Source: an uncultured Eubacteriales bacterium (GTDB lineage: Bacteria; Bacillota; Clostridia; Oscillospirales; Oscillospiraceae). Taken from it: DNA of 22,795 nt. The position numbers and the translations under genes were made by a program. This document shows, one piece after another, positions 14,963 through 22,339 of this stretch (position 1 is the first letter of the stretch; each line of letters starts with the position of its first letter). Location of the stretch: the NCBI GenBank assembly GCA_900546485.1, contig URDK01000035.1, positions 1 to 22,795 on the forward strand, read 5' to 3'. The notes under the pieces were generated by a model. The model searched no databases. It was not told the origin of the DNA and saw only the letters and a list, made by a program, of their open reading frames with translations.

Positions 14963-15505
14963 ATGAGCTACATCCCCACTCCCGAGCAGGCGCTGGAGCT
15001 GACGAAGCGCTATAACAGCGAAGCCTTCCACATCCAGCACGCCGAAACCGTCGGCAAGGTCATGCGCTATCTGGCCGGAAAGTACGACGCCGGCAACGAG
15101 GACTACTGGCAGGCCGTAGGCATACTGCACGACATAGACTTCGAGCAGTGGCCGGAGGAGCACTGCAAGCGCGCCGATACCCTGCTCAGGGAGCTGGACA
15201 TAGACGAGAGCGTCATCCATGCGGTCGTCAGCCACGGCTGGGGCATTTGCAGCGACGTGGAGCCGGAGCGCTACATGGAGAAGATCCTCTTCGCCACGGA
15301 CGAGCTCACGGGTCTCATCTGGGCCGCGTCTCTCATGCGCCCGACCGGTTTTGACGGCATGGACGCCAAGTCCGTCATGAAGAAGTTCAAGGACAAGAAG
15401 TTCGCCGCTGGCTGTTCCCGCGATATCATTTCCAAGGGCGCGGAGCTCCTCGGCGTCACGATGCCCGAGCTCGCCGCCATGACCCTTGAGGCCATGACCG
15501 CGTGA
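14963..15505 (+). CDS. HD-superfamily hydrolase
   Basis: The 180-residue protein starts at ATG 14963 after GGAGGT. The metal-binding layout of HD phosphohydrolases is present: His26 (HIQHAETV), His56-Asp57 (GILHDIDFEQWPEEH), His86 and His91 (IHAVVSHGW), and Asp113 (FATDELTGL). HD proteins of this size usually hydrolyse phosphate esters of nucleotides or related small molecules. The substrate is unknown, and there is no HD-GYP or (p)ppGpp synthetase domain. It is close behind the ATP-binding protein gene and ahead of a strong terminator, so the two probably form one transcription unit. Opposite action on a shared phosphorylated compound is possible but not shown. Confidence 0.85.
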   Translation: MSYIPTPEQALELTKRYNSEAFHIQHAETVGKVMRYLAGKYDAGNEDYWQAVGILHDIDFEQWPEEHCKRADTLLRELDIDESVIHAVVSHGWGICSDVEPERYMEKILFATDELTGLIWAASLMRPTGFDGMDAKSVMKKFKDKKFAAGCSRDIISKGAELLGVTMPELAAMTLEAMTA

Positions 15506-15517
15506 ACACAGGCAGAT

Positions 15518-15549
15518 AAAAACACCCTCAGGCTTCAAGCCTGAGGGTG
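15518..15549. terminator. Strong bidirectional terminator between the HD gene and dapB
   Basis: AAAAACACCCTCAGGC (15518-15533) pairs perfectly with its reverse complement ending in a T run (15539-15554) around a short TTCAA loop. A/T runs flank both sides, so it can end both convergent transcripts. Confidence 0.9.
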
Positions 15550-15562
15550 TTTTTTGTTTATC

Positions 15563-16330
15563 TCATTTCATGACGTCCCTGAGCAGGTCGTCCATGTCGT
15601 ACATGCCGGGAGTCTTGACGGTGGCAATGAACTTCGCTGCGGCTATTGCGCCGCTGGCAAAGACCTCGCGCGAGAGCGCGGTGTGCTTCATCTCGAATAC
15701 CTCGTCATGACCGGCAAAGATGACCTCGTGCTCGCCTACGATCGTGCCGCCGCGGATGGAGGAGATACCTATCTCCTCGCGACGTCTGGGCTGGCGCACG
15801 CTGTGGCGCTCAAAGACGTTTTCCGCTTCATAGGGCAGGGCAGAGGCGGCGGCGTCGGCCAGCATAAGAGCAGTGCCGCTCGGCGCGTCGACCTTGCGGC
15901 GGTGGTGCTTTTCGACTATCTCGACGTCAAAGCTCTCGCCCAGGACAGCGGCTGCGCGCTTCACGAGCTGCATCATCAGGTTTATGCCCAGCGACATGTT
16001 TCCGGACTTGAACACCGGTATCCGCGCTGCGGCCTTCTCGATGTCGTGCAGCTGCTCATCCGAATAACCGGTCGTGCACAGAACGATGGGTATCTTTCGC
16101 AGCAGGCAGAACTCCAGCAGTGCGTCAAGGTTTGCGGGATTCGAGAAGTCAATGACTACGTCGGCGGGGCCCTCGTAGCTCATGGGGTCGGAGTAGACCT
16201 CAAAGCAGTTCTTCTTGACCGGCGTGCGGTTGAAGCCCGCGACTATCTCCACACCCTCAAGCCCCTGACAGCCGCAGACAACGCACTGACCCATGTGGCC
16301 GTTGCAGCCGGAGACTATTATCTTTAGCAT
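15563..16330 (-). CDS. dapB: 4-hydroxy-tetrahydrodipicolinate reductase
   Basis: DapB reduces the DapA product to tetrahydrodipicolinate with NAD(P)H in the cytoplasm. The 255 residues match the usual length. The nucleotide-binding GCNGHMG (8-14) is at the N-terminus, and the catalytic and substrate motif EKHHRRKVDAPSGTA (140-154) holds the His pair and Lys146. SIRGGTIVGEHEV (191-203) is the family's conserved strand. The start codon is at 16330 with an AAGGAAGG-type site. It is the last gene of asd-dapA-dapB, 24 bp after dapA, and is followed by a strong terminator. Its product feeds lysine, meso-diaminopimelate and, in spore-formers, dipicolinate synthesis. Confidence 0.97.
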   Translation of the reverse strand: MLKIIVSGCNGHMGQCVVCGCQGLEGVEIVAGFNRTPVKKNCFEVYSDPMSYEGPADVVIDFSNPANLDALLEFCLLRKIPIVLCTTGYSDEQLHDIEKAAARIPVFKSGNMSLGINLMMQLVKRAAAVLGESFDVEIVEKHHRRKVDAPSGTALMLADAAASALPYEAENVFERHSVRQPRRREEIGISSIRGGTIVGEHEVIFAGHDEVFEMKHTALSREVFASGAIAAAKFIATVKTPGMYDMDDLLRDVMK

Positions 16331-16354
16331 AAGAATACCTTCCTTGACCCGGGA

Positions 16355-17245
16355 TCACACCTTGAGCCCCACGCCGCGCATGGAGACCTTGAGCTTTTCG
16401 ATATTGGCGGGGTCCATATCTACCAGCGGCAGGCGGAACTTGCCGACGTTCATACCGACTATGTTCATCGCTGTCTTGACGGGAATGGGGTTCGTTTCGA
16501 TAAACAGCTTGTCAAAGAAGTCGGCCAGCCTGAAGTACTCGGCGCTCGCGGCCTTGAAGTCGCCGGCGAGGCAGAGCTCGCAGAGGTGGGCGACGTCCTT
16601 CGGGATGATGTTGGAGGCCACGGAGATGACGCCGTAGGCGCCGAGTGCCATCATGGGCACGGTGTCCGAGTCATTGCCGCTCCAGAACACCAGATCATCG
16701 CCGCACATGGAACGGGTCAGGGCGTACTCAGCGATGTTGCCGCTGGCCTCTTTGACGCCGTTGATGTTCGGGTGCTGGGAGAGCACCTTGTAAGTGGCGG
16801 GTTTGATGCCGATGCCGGTACGGCCGGGGACATTGTAGAGTATCATGGGCACCTTGACGCGGTCCGCGACATAGGTGAAGTGCTCTATTAGACCCTTCTG
16901 GGTGCTCTTATTATAATAAGGAGTTACCATGAGGATGCCGTCAGCGCCGCAGGCTTCGGCCTGCTTGGCCTGCTCAAGGACGTGGGCGGTGTTGTAGCCG
17001 CCGACGCCGACGATGGTCTTCATGCGACCGGCGCACTTCTTCACGGTGAGCTCGACCAGCTTGTTGTGCTCCTCCTCGGTGTGCGTCGGATTCTCGCCCG
17101 TGGTGCCGCAGACGAGAATGGCGGAGGTCCCACCGGCGTACTGGAAGTCAACAAGCTCGGCATATTTTTCGTAATCAACGCCGTTTTCAAGATAGGGCGT
17201 GACTATGGCTGTACATGAGCCTGTAAATATCGGTGTCTTTGCCAT
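16355..17245 (-). CDS. dapA: 4-hydroxy-tetrahydrodipicolinate synthase
   Basis: DapA condenses aspartate semialdehyde with pyruvate, the first committed step to diaminopimelate. The protein has 296 residues of TIM-barrel type. GTTGE (47-51), YNVPGRTG with Tyr137, and GVKEASGN with the Schiff-base Lys165 are all present, so it looks fully active. An AAGGAGG site precedes ATG 17245. It lies 32 bp after asd, and its substrate is the asd product. I saw no lysine-riboswitch core in the operon leader. Confidence 0.97.
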   Translation of the reverse strand: MAKTPIFTGSCTAIVTPYLENGVDYEKYAELVDFQYAGGTSAILVCGTTGENPTHTEEEHNKLVELTVKKCAGRMKTIVGVGGYNTAHVLEQAKQAEACGADGILMVTPYYNKSTQKGLIEHFTYVADRVKVPMILYNVPGRTGIGIKPATYKVLSQHPNINGVKEASGNIAEYALTRSMCGDDLVFWSGNDSDTVPMMALGAYGVISVASNIIPKDVAHLCELCLAGDFKAASAEYFRLADFFDKLFIETNPIPVKTAMNIVGMNVGKFRLPLVDMDPANIEKLKVSMRGVGLKV

Positions 17246-17277
17246 TTTATAACCTCCTTCAGAAGTCTCAGTGCAGA

Positions 17278-18363
17278 TTATTTTGCCGTGATGTAACCCT
17301 CGGCAGTCAGCAGCTCGGCCAGCTCAACCGCTCCACCGGCAGCGCCGCGTAGGGTGTTGTGCGAGAGGCAGACGAACTTGTAGTCATAGTGTGTGTCAGG
17401 ACGCAGACGGCCGATGGATATCTGCATGCCGCCCTCGTTCATACGGTCCAGCCTGGTCTGCGGACGATCGGGCTCCTCAAAGTAGTGCAGGAACTGCTTG
17501 GGAGCAGAGGGGAGATTCAGCTCCTGGGCGCGGCCCTTGTAGGCGGCCCAGCGGGCCTTCATCTCGTCCATGGAGGGCTTCTTGTCAAAGCTCACGAACA
17601 CGGCGGCCATGTGGCCGTTGGAGGCGGCGACGCGCAGGCACTGGGCGGTGATGAGGGGCTTTTCGGCATTCTTGATGACGCCGTTCTCAACGTGGCCCCA
17701 GACCTTCATGGGCTCCTGCTCGCTCTTTTCCTCCTCGCCGCCAATGTAGGGGATGACGTTATCTACCATCTCGGGCCAGGTCTTGAAGGTCTTGCCGGCG
17801 CCGGAAATGGCCTGGTAGGTGCACACAAGTATCTTGTCGAGGCCGAAGTCAGCCCTGAAGGGGGAGAGGGCCGGGACATAGCTCTGAATGGAGCAGTTGG
17901 ACTTGACCGCTATGAAGCCGCGCTTGGTGCCGAGACGCTTCTTCTGCGCGTCGATGACGGCAAGGTGCTCCGGGTTTATCTCGGGAATGATCATCGGCAC
18001 GTCCGGGGTCCAGCGGTTGGCGCTGTTATTGGAGACGACGGGGCACTCGGCCTTCGCGTACTCCTCCTCGAGGGCGAGTATCTCTTCCTTCTTCATGTCG
18101 ACGGCGGAGAAGACAAAATCGACGTCCTTCACCACGTCCGCAACGTCCGAGGCATTCTTGACGACGATGGACTTGGCGCACTCGGGCATGGGATCTTCCA
18201 GCGCCCACTTAGCGCCTACGGCCTCCTCATAGGTCTTACCCGCGCTGCGCGCGCTCGCCGCTATCGCGGTCAGCTCGAACCACGGGTGGTTGGCTATCAG
18301 CGTGACGTAACGCTGACCCACCATGCCGGTGCCTCCAATGACTCCGACCTTCAATTTCTCCAT
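17278..18363 (-). CDS. asd: Aspartate-semialdehyde dehydrogenase
   Basis: The enzyme reduces aspartyl phosphate to aspartate semialdehyde with NADPH. The 361 residues show the Rossmann motif GVIGGTGMVGQR (7-18), the active-site KSNCSIQ with Cys157, Gln184 in CTYQAISGAGK, and His251 in SNGHMAAVFVSF. The length, the SNCSIQ form and the LSHNTLRGAAGGAV ending suggest the archaeal/fungal-like subgroup, not the Bacillus-type enzyme. It is first in an operon with dapA and dapB, reading away from the spoIID-like gene. The 210-bp region upstream carries TGACATA-type repeats. Confidence 0.95.
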   Translation of the reverse strand: MEKLKVGVIGGTGMVGQRYVTLIANHPWFELTAIAASARSAGKTYEEAVGAKWALEDPMPECAKSIVVKNASDVADVVKDVDFVFSAVDMKKEEILALEEEYAKAECPVVSNNSANRWTPDVPMIIPEINPEHLAVIDAQKKRLGTKRGFIAVKSNCSIQSYVPALSPFRADFGLDKILVCTYQAISGAGKTFKTWPEMVDNVIPYIGGEEEKSEQEPMKVWGHVENGVIKNAEKPLITAQCLRVAASNGHMAAVFVSFDKKPSMDEMKARWAAYKGRAQELNLPSAPKQFLHYFEEPDRPQTRLDRMNEGGMQISIGRLRPDTHYDYKFVCLSHNTLRGAAGGAVELAELLTAEGYITAK

Positions 18364-18403
18364 GCTTGATCCATCCTTTCCACCATACGACGCAGTATAT
18401 TCG

Positions 18404-18473
18404 TATGTCAGTTAAATAATACCGGGTGACATAACTCTTGCATTTATCGGTATCAGCCTTTATAATGACATAA
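18404..18473. repeat. Three TGACATA motifs in the asd/spoIID-like intergenic region
   Basis: TATGTCA (18404-18410) and TGACATA (18427-18433) form an inverted repeat spaced by 16 bp, and TGACATAA recurs at 18466-18473 in the direct orientation of the second copy. They lie in the divergent promoter region, so they may bind a regulator of asd-dapA-dapB or of the gene to the right. Chance cannot be excluded for 7-mers in AT-rich DNA. Confidence 0.4.
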
Positions 18474-18573
18474 TAAGTCGAAAAAGGCAATAACCTGCTG
18501 CGCCTTTAGCAATTTAATATTTTACCATCCTGTTTTAATCCCGTCAATAAACGTCAAAAGGTGAACAAAGAAA

Positions 18574-20295
18574 ATGAAGCGATTGAAAGCCATACCCGCC
18601 CTCATGCTTGCCCTGCTGCTGATTGCAGGGCTTCTTCCGGCTCTGCCGGCTGCCGCAGCGGAGGATATCTACGTCAATGGACCTAAAGATGTGCTCTCCG
18701 GCGGCCTCGACTCCGCCTACGTCGTGGGCGGGAGCGGCACCGGTCTTGTTTCGGGAGAGGCCTACGTTATGACCGCCGACGGCCTCACGACCATAGGCGA
18801 AAGCGGTAGCGGCTCGTCGAGCTCGGAACGCCCCGGCCAGGGCGAGACCTCGCCCACGCCCTCGCATCTATCTGTGACGGGGCGCATAAGCCTGCCGTAC
18901 TCCAAGCTCCGCGTGGGACTGTATTACTACGACGGCTCGAGCAGCATAAGAAACAGCACTCTTGAGTCCGCCAACCTGCAAAACGAGGTGGGCAGCGGCT
19001 ATCTTTTCGGCTGGTATGACTCCAACCGGGTTTTCCACGAGGTCGGCTATACCGACGAGACCAAGATAACCATGGCGATGGACAAGAACGTTACCATAAG
19101 CAGCGGCGCTAGCCTTGGTTGCTATCACATCATGCTCCCGGGCAGCTACCGGAGCTTTGAGGAAGCCGCGGACGCCGCTTCGCGATATGACGGCTTCCCC
19201 GCATACTATGACGGGGAGTATTACGCCCTCTTTGGCAGCTTCACCAGCAGCTCCGAGGCGCAGGATGCAATGAACTGGTACGGCGTGAACGGCACGGTGT
19301 ACACCGCGTCCCAGTACTGCGTCACCGTATGCCGCACCACTGACGGCACCATACTCTTTGAGTTTGACTGCGGCCGGGACCAGAGTCTCGCCGTCAGCCC
19401 GCAGAGCCGCTCGGGACAGGCGGTCACCTGGTTCAAAGGCTATCAGTATTACGGCGATTTTGAATATGTCCGCCGCACTGGCGATAAACTTACGGTCATA
19501 AACATCGTCGACATAGAGGACTACGTCAAGGGTGTCGTACCCTATGAGATGAGCGGAAGCTGGCCTGTTGAGGCGCTGAAGGCACAGGCTCTCTGCGCCC
19601 GCACCTACGCTGCAAGCCATTTCAACGCCAATTCCTATTATGGCTTTGACGTCACCAACGACACATACAGCCAGGTTTATCGCGGACTGACGGGTTCTAC
19701 AAGCAACTCCGATGCTGCGGTGGAAGGTACCGCCGGCATATACATACTTTATAAAGGTGAGCCTATATCCGCCATGTACTGCTCCTCCAACGGCGGAGCC
19801 ACAGAAGACAGCGAGAACGTCATGGCGAACGCTGTGGGATATCTGCGCGGAAAGGTGGACGGCTTCGAGGCCGCGGCTGCAAGCGTGAACGCCAATAGCA
19901 GCTGGACCTACACCTTCAGCCGTCAGGAGTTGGCTGCGAAGGCCAATACGCTTGGATTCTCGATCGCTTCGGCGGATAAGATTGAGATAACCTATTCCGA
20001 TACCGGCAACGTCATCGGTATAAAGCTCACGGACTCCAACGGCCGCAGCGCGAGCTTCAGCAAGAGCAGCTGCTACAATTTCTGCACCTCCACGCTGGGT
20101 CTCAAGAGCATCTCTTTTGAAATAAAAGAGAACGGTGACAGCATCACCTTCATCGGCAGCGGCTGGGGCCACAACCTCGGCATGAGCCAGTACGGCGCTT
20201 ACGCCATGGCCAAGACCTACGGCTTCACCTATGACCAGATAGTCAACTTCTACTTCACCGACATTACCCTTGCCAGCGCGACATATACGAACTGA
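18574..20295 (+). CDS. Secreted SpoIID/LytB-domain protein
   Basis: SpoIID is a lytic transglycosylase that trims peptidoglycan during engulfment of the forespore; LytB-type relatives act in cell-wall turnover. The 573 residues begin with a signal peptide: MKRLKAIPAL, a hydrophobic stretch to about 25, and an ALPAAAA-type cleavage region. A Ser/Gly-rich linker is at about 72-98. Residues about 181-246 (LGCYHIMLPGSYRSFEEA, YYALFGSFTSSSEAQDA) look like a SPOR-type glycan-binding domain. The SpoIID domain spans about 280-560: VVPYEM with the probable catalytic Glu325, EALKAQALCARTYA, CSSNGGAT and GSGWGHNLGMSQYGA. At this length with a SPOR-like region it is more likely a SpoIID-family paralogue than classical SpoIID. 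queA follows after 9 bp. Confidence 0.88.
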   Translation: MKRLKAIPALMLALLLIAGLLPALPAAAAEDIYVNGPKDVLSGGLDSAYVVGGSGTGLVSGEAYVMTADGLTTIGESGSGSSSSERPGQGETSPTPSHLSVTGRISLPYSKLRVGLYYYDGSSSIRNSTLESANLQNEVGSGYLFGWYDSNRVFHEVGYTDETKITMAMDKNVTISSGASLGCYHIMLPGSYRSFEEAADAASRYDGFPAYYDGEYYALFGSFTSSSEAQDAMNWYGVNGTVYTASQYCVTVCRTTDGTILFEFDCGRDQSLAVSPQSRSGQAVTWFKGYQYYGDFEYVRRTGDKLTVINIVDIEDYVKGVVPYEMSGSWPVEALKAQALCARTYAASHFNANSYYGFDVTNDTYSQVYRGLTGSTSNSDAAVEGTAGIYILYKGEPISAMYCSSNGGATEDSENVMANAVGYLRGKVDGFEAAAASVNANSSWTYTFSRQELAAKANTLGFSIASADKIEITYSDTGNVIGIKLTDSNGRSASFSKSSCYNFCTSTLGLKSISFEIKENGDSITFIGSGWGHNLGMSQYGAYAMAKTYGFTYDQIVNFYFTDITLASATYTN

Positions 20296-20304
20296 GGCGT
20301 TTTG

Positions 20305-21327
20305 ATGAAAACATCTGATTTTTACTTTGACCTTCCGGAAGAGCTCATTGCCCAGACTCCGCTCGAGAAACGCGATTCCTCCCGGCTCCTGTGCCTGGAT
20401 AAGGTGAGCGGTGAGATACAGCACCGGGTGTTCTCGGAGCTGCCCGAGCTGCTTCAGCCGGGCGACTGCCTGGTGATGAACGATTCCCGCGTTCTTCCCG
20501 CAAGACTGCTCGGGGCGAGAGAGACGGGCGGCGCCGTGGAGGTACTGCTGCTCCGGGACCTCGGCGGAGGGCGCTGGGAGTGCCTGACCCGCCCGGGGCG
20601 CAAGACCAAGCCGGGCACAAAGCTGGTGTTTGGCGGCGGAGAACTTGAGGCTGAGGTAGTTGAAGTTGCCGAGGGAGGAAACAGAATCGTCGAGTTCAAG
20701 TACGACGGCATTTTCCTCGAGGTGCTCGAGCGTCTGGGCAAAATGCCTCTGCCTCCGTACATCAAGACCGAACTTGAGGATGGGGAACGCTACCAGACTG
20801 TTTACTCCAAAGAGCTGGGCAGCGCCGCGGCACCTACCGCTGGACTGCATTTTACCAAGGAACTGCTTGCAAAAATAGCCGAAAAGGGCGTGCGTGAGTG
20901 CTTTGTCACCCTGCACGTCGGCCTCGGCACCTTCCGCCCGGTCAAGGCTGAGGACATCGAGGAGCACGAGATGCACTCCGAATTCTGCATCATGCCCGAG
21001 GAAACGGCGAGAATAATCACTGAGACAAAGAAGTCCGGCGGCCGAGTGATATGCGTGGGCACGACATCCTGCAGAACTGTCGAGAGCTTTGCAAACGAGG
21101 ACGGCACTATGGACGCCAAGTCCGGTTGGACCAACATCTTTATCTACCCGGGCTATAAGTTTAAATGTATGGACGCGCTCGTCACAAACTTCCACCTGCC
21201 CGAGAGCACGCTTATCATGCTCGTTTCAGCCTTTGCGGGCAGGGAACACGTCCTCGCGGCATACAAGCAGGCTGTGGATATGCGTTATCGCTTCTTCTCC
21301 TTTGGAGACGCGATGTTCCTGAGCTGA
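20305..21327 (+). CDS. queA: S-adenosylmethionine:tRNA ribosyltransferase-isomerase
   Basis: QueA transfers the ribosyl part of SAM to preQ1-modified tRNA to make epoxyqueuosine at the wobble position. The 340 residues are typical. Family signatures are intact: YFDLPEELIAQTPL near the start, MNDSRVLPARL, SAAAPTAGLHFT, HVGLGTFRPV and TNFHLPESTLIMLVSAFAG. ATG 20305 is preferred over the TTG three bases earlier. The GAGG of its ribosome site overlaps the stop of the SpoIID-like gene, so the pair is probably cotranscribed. tgt, often next to queA, is not here; a terminator follows at once. Confidence 0.97.
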   Translation: MKTSDFYFDLPEELIAQTPLEKRDSSRLLCLDKVSGEIQHRVFSELPELLQPGDCLVMNDSRVLPARLLGARETGGAVEVLLLRDLGGGRWECLTRPGRKTKPGTKLVFGGGELEAEVVEVAEGGNRIVEFKYDGIFLEVLERLGKMPLPPYIKTELEDGERYQTVYSKELGSAAAPTAGLHFTKELLAKIAEKGVRECFVTLHVGLGTFRPVKAEDIEEHEMHSEFCIMPEETARIITETKKSGGRVICVGTTSCRTVESFANEDGTMDAKSGWTNIFIYPGYKFKCMDALVTNFHLPESTLIMLVSAFAGREHVLAAYKQAVDMRYRFFSFGDAMFLS

Positions 21328-21341
21328 ACTGAACAACACAC

Positions 21342-21370
21342 CGCCTCCGCGGCAGCGGGGGCGTTTTTTT
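21342..21370 (+). terminator. Rho-independent terminator after queA
   Basis: CGCCTCCGC (21342-21350) pairs with GCGGGGGCG (21355-21363) with one wobble around GGCA, followed by seven T (21364-21370). Confidence 0.88.
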
Positions 21371-21378
21371 GCGCCGTA

Positions 21379-21404
21379 ACAAGAAAAGCCGGGCCGCATA
21401 CAAT
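21379..21404 (+). promoter_or_regulatory. Candidate sporulation (sigma-E/sigma-K type) promoter of the collagen-like gene
   Basis: CATACAAT (21397-21404) matches the -10 of mother-cell sigma-E promoters and, as CATAnnnT, most of the sigma-K -10. An AC at 21379-21380 is 16 bp upstream, as for sigma-K; a good sigma-E -35 is not evident. A GGCAC/GTGCC hairpin (21411-21427) lies in the leader. Mother-cell expression would suit a spore-surface protein. Confidence 0.4.
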
Positions 21405-21465
21405 GATACTGGCACATTCAGAGTGCCGGATTTTCTCTTGAAACCATGGTGAAGGGAGTAAGTAT

Positions 21466-22077
21466 ATGCGGAAGTGCAACGACTCAGACTGGCGCGACAA
21501 GCTTGAGTGCTGTGAGATGAACGTGATAAAACCCTGCGATCACGATTGCAACAACACTCGCGGCTGCAGCCACGTCTGCTGCGTGAGCGGCCCCACCGGG
21601 CCCACGGGCGCGACGGGCGCTACCGGACCGACTGGGCCCACCGGTGCCACCGGACCTACCGGCGCTACCGGTCCCACCGGCCCGACTGGTGCGACGGGCG
21701 CGGGCATTGATACGATAGAGGAGTTCGTCCCGGGTACGCCGTACTCGGTAGGTGATCTCGTATTTTACAGCGGCGCACTGTATGATGTAAATACCAATAA
21801 CCCCACGGGTACGCCCGGAGCCTCACCGGACTTCACGCTCGTGACCGTGACCGGCCCGACCGGTGCGACTGGCGCTCAGGGCCCCACCGGCCCGACCGGA
21901 GCAACCGGGGCTCAGGGCCCCACAGGTCCCACGGGCGCGACTGGCGCTACCGGCCCCTCCGGCACCGGCCCGACCGGCCCGACCGGACCCACTGCCCCGT
22001 CAATATATGCACAACAAGGAAAATGCCGTAACCATGCGGCTTTCAGCACATTAAAGACAATTAAACAACCCCTATAA
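21466..22077 (+). CDS. Collagen-like repeat protein, 3' end apparently replaced by a mobile element
   Basis: The 203-residue frame starts at ATG 21466, seven bases after GAAGGGAG. Residues 1-40 are Cys-rich (CCEMNVIKPCDHDCNN; GCSHVCCV) and could crosslink. Two blocks of G-P-T, G-A-T and G-A-Q triplets (42-80 and 130-176) would form a collagen-type triple helix, as in BclA-like exosporium proteins. Between them lies a 50-residue non-collagen module (TPYSVGDLVFYSGALYDV) that resembles a small chitin-binding CBM5/12 fold. After TAPSIYAQ the repeat pattern and GC-rich style stop, and about 20 unrelated residues lead to a TAA. BclA-like proteins normally end in a globular trimerising domain, which is missing. 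I infer that the gene was cut by the adjacent element. Confidence 0.75.
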   Translation: MRKCNDSDWRDKLECCEMNVIKPCDHDCNNTRGCSHVCCVSGPTGPTGATGATGPTGPTGATGPTGATGPTGPTGATGAGIDTIEEFVPGTPYSVGDLVFYSGALYDVNTNNPTGTPGASPDFTLVTVTGPTGATGAQGPTGPTGATGAQGPTGPTGATGATGPSGTGPTGPTGPTAPSIYAQQGKCRNHAAFSTLKTIKQPL

Positions 22078-22085
22078 TTACACCT

Positions 22086-22130
22086 AAAACGCCGTAGCAA
22101 GGTTGGACAAGCCTTGATATGGCGTTTTTA
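22086..22130 (+). terminator. Hairpin with T run near the left end of the second mobile element
   Basis: AAAACGCC (22086-22093) pairs with GGCGTTTT (22121-22128), with an inner CAAGG/CCTTG stem, and ends in TTTTT. It can end read-through from the collagen-like gene, or it may be part of the element's end structure. Confidence 0.6.
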
Positions 22131-22148
22131 AGTGAGTAGGATATGTCG

Positions 22149-22178
22149 CCGCAGCTTGAAAAGAGTTGCGGTTTTTTT
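22149..22178 (+). terminator. Rho-independent terminator
   Basis: CCGCAGCTT (22149-22157) pairs with GAGTTGCGG (22163-22171) through nine pairs, two of them wobbles, around a GAAAA loop, followed by seven T. Together with the hairpin at 22086 it insulates the element from chromosomal transcription. Confidence 0.75.
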
Positions 22179-22218
22179 ATGCCCGAAAACAGGCGGTAAC
22201 GTGGAACGTTAGGCGCGA

Positions 22219-22244
22219 AAAAGCCCTTGCAATACAAGGCTTTT
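22219..22244 (+). promoter_or_regulatory. Hairpin in the leader of the replication protein gene
   Basis: AAAAGCCCTTG and CAAGGCTTTT pair with one bulged C around the loop CAATA and end in four T. It may be a weak terminator or leader structure; its role is unknown. Confidence 0.4.
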
Positions 22245-22339
22245 CAGACACAAAAACGGCAAAGGCATACTGCAATACCAAAACCGCCGAAAACGGCTTT
22301 CTAATATTCCACGCAGACCAAGAGAGGAAGTGATGAAAC

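Noticed and set aside
17359..18369. Plus-strand open frame of 336 codons
   Set aside because: It is the antisense of asd, whose catalytic motifs are intact; the translated frame is low in complexity and has no ribosome site.
18364..18573. Lysine riboswitch before asd
   Set aside because: I looked for the conserved AGAGGTGC-type core and a terminator on the minus strand and found neither; the region is also short for a riboswitch plus expression platform.
18868..21195. Minus-strand open frame of 775 codons
   Set aside because: It lies opposite the SpoIID-like gene and queA, which have clear family motifs and ribosome sites. Long antisense frames are common in GC-rich genes, and this one has no recognisable domain.
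21588..21993. CRISPR-like array
   Set aside because: The repetition is 9-bp Gly-X-Thr codon repetition in a collagen-like gene, in frame and without unique spacers.
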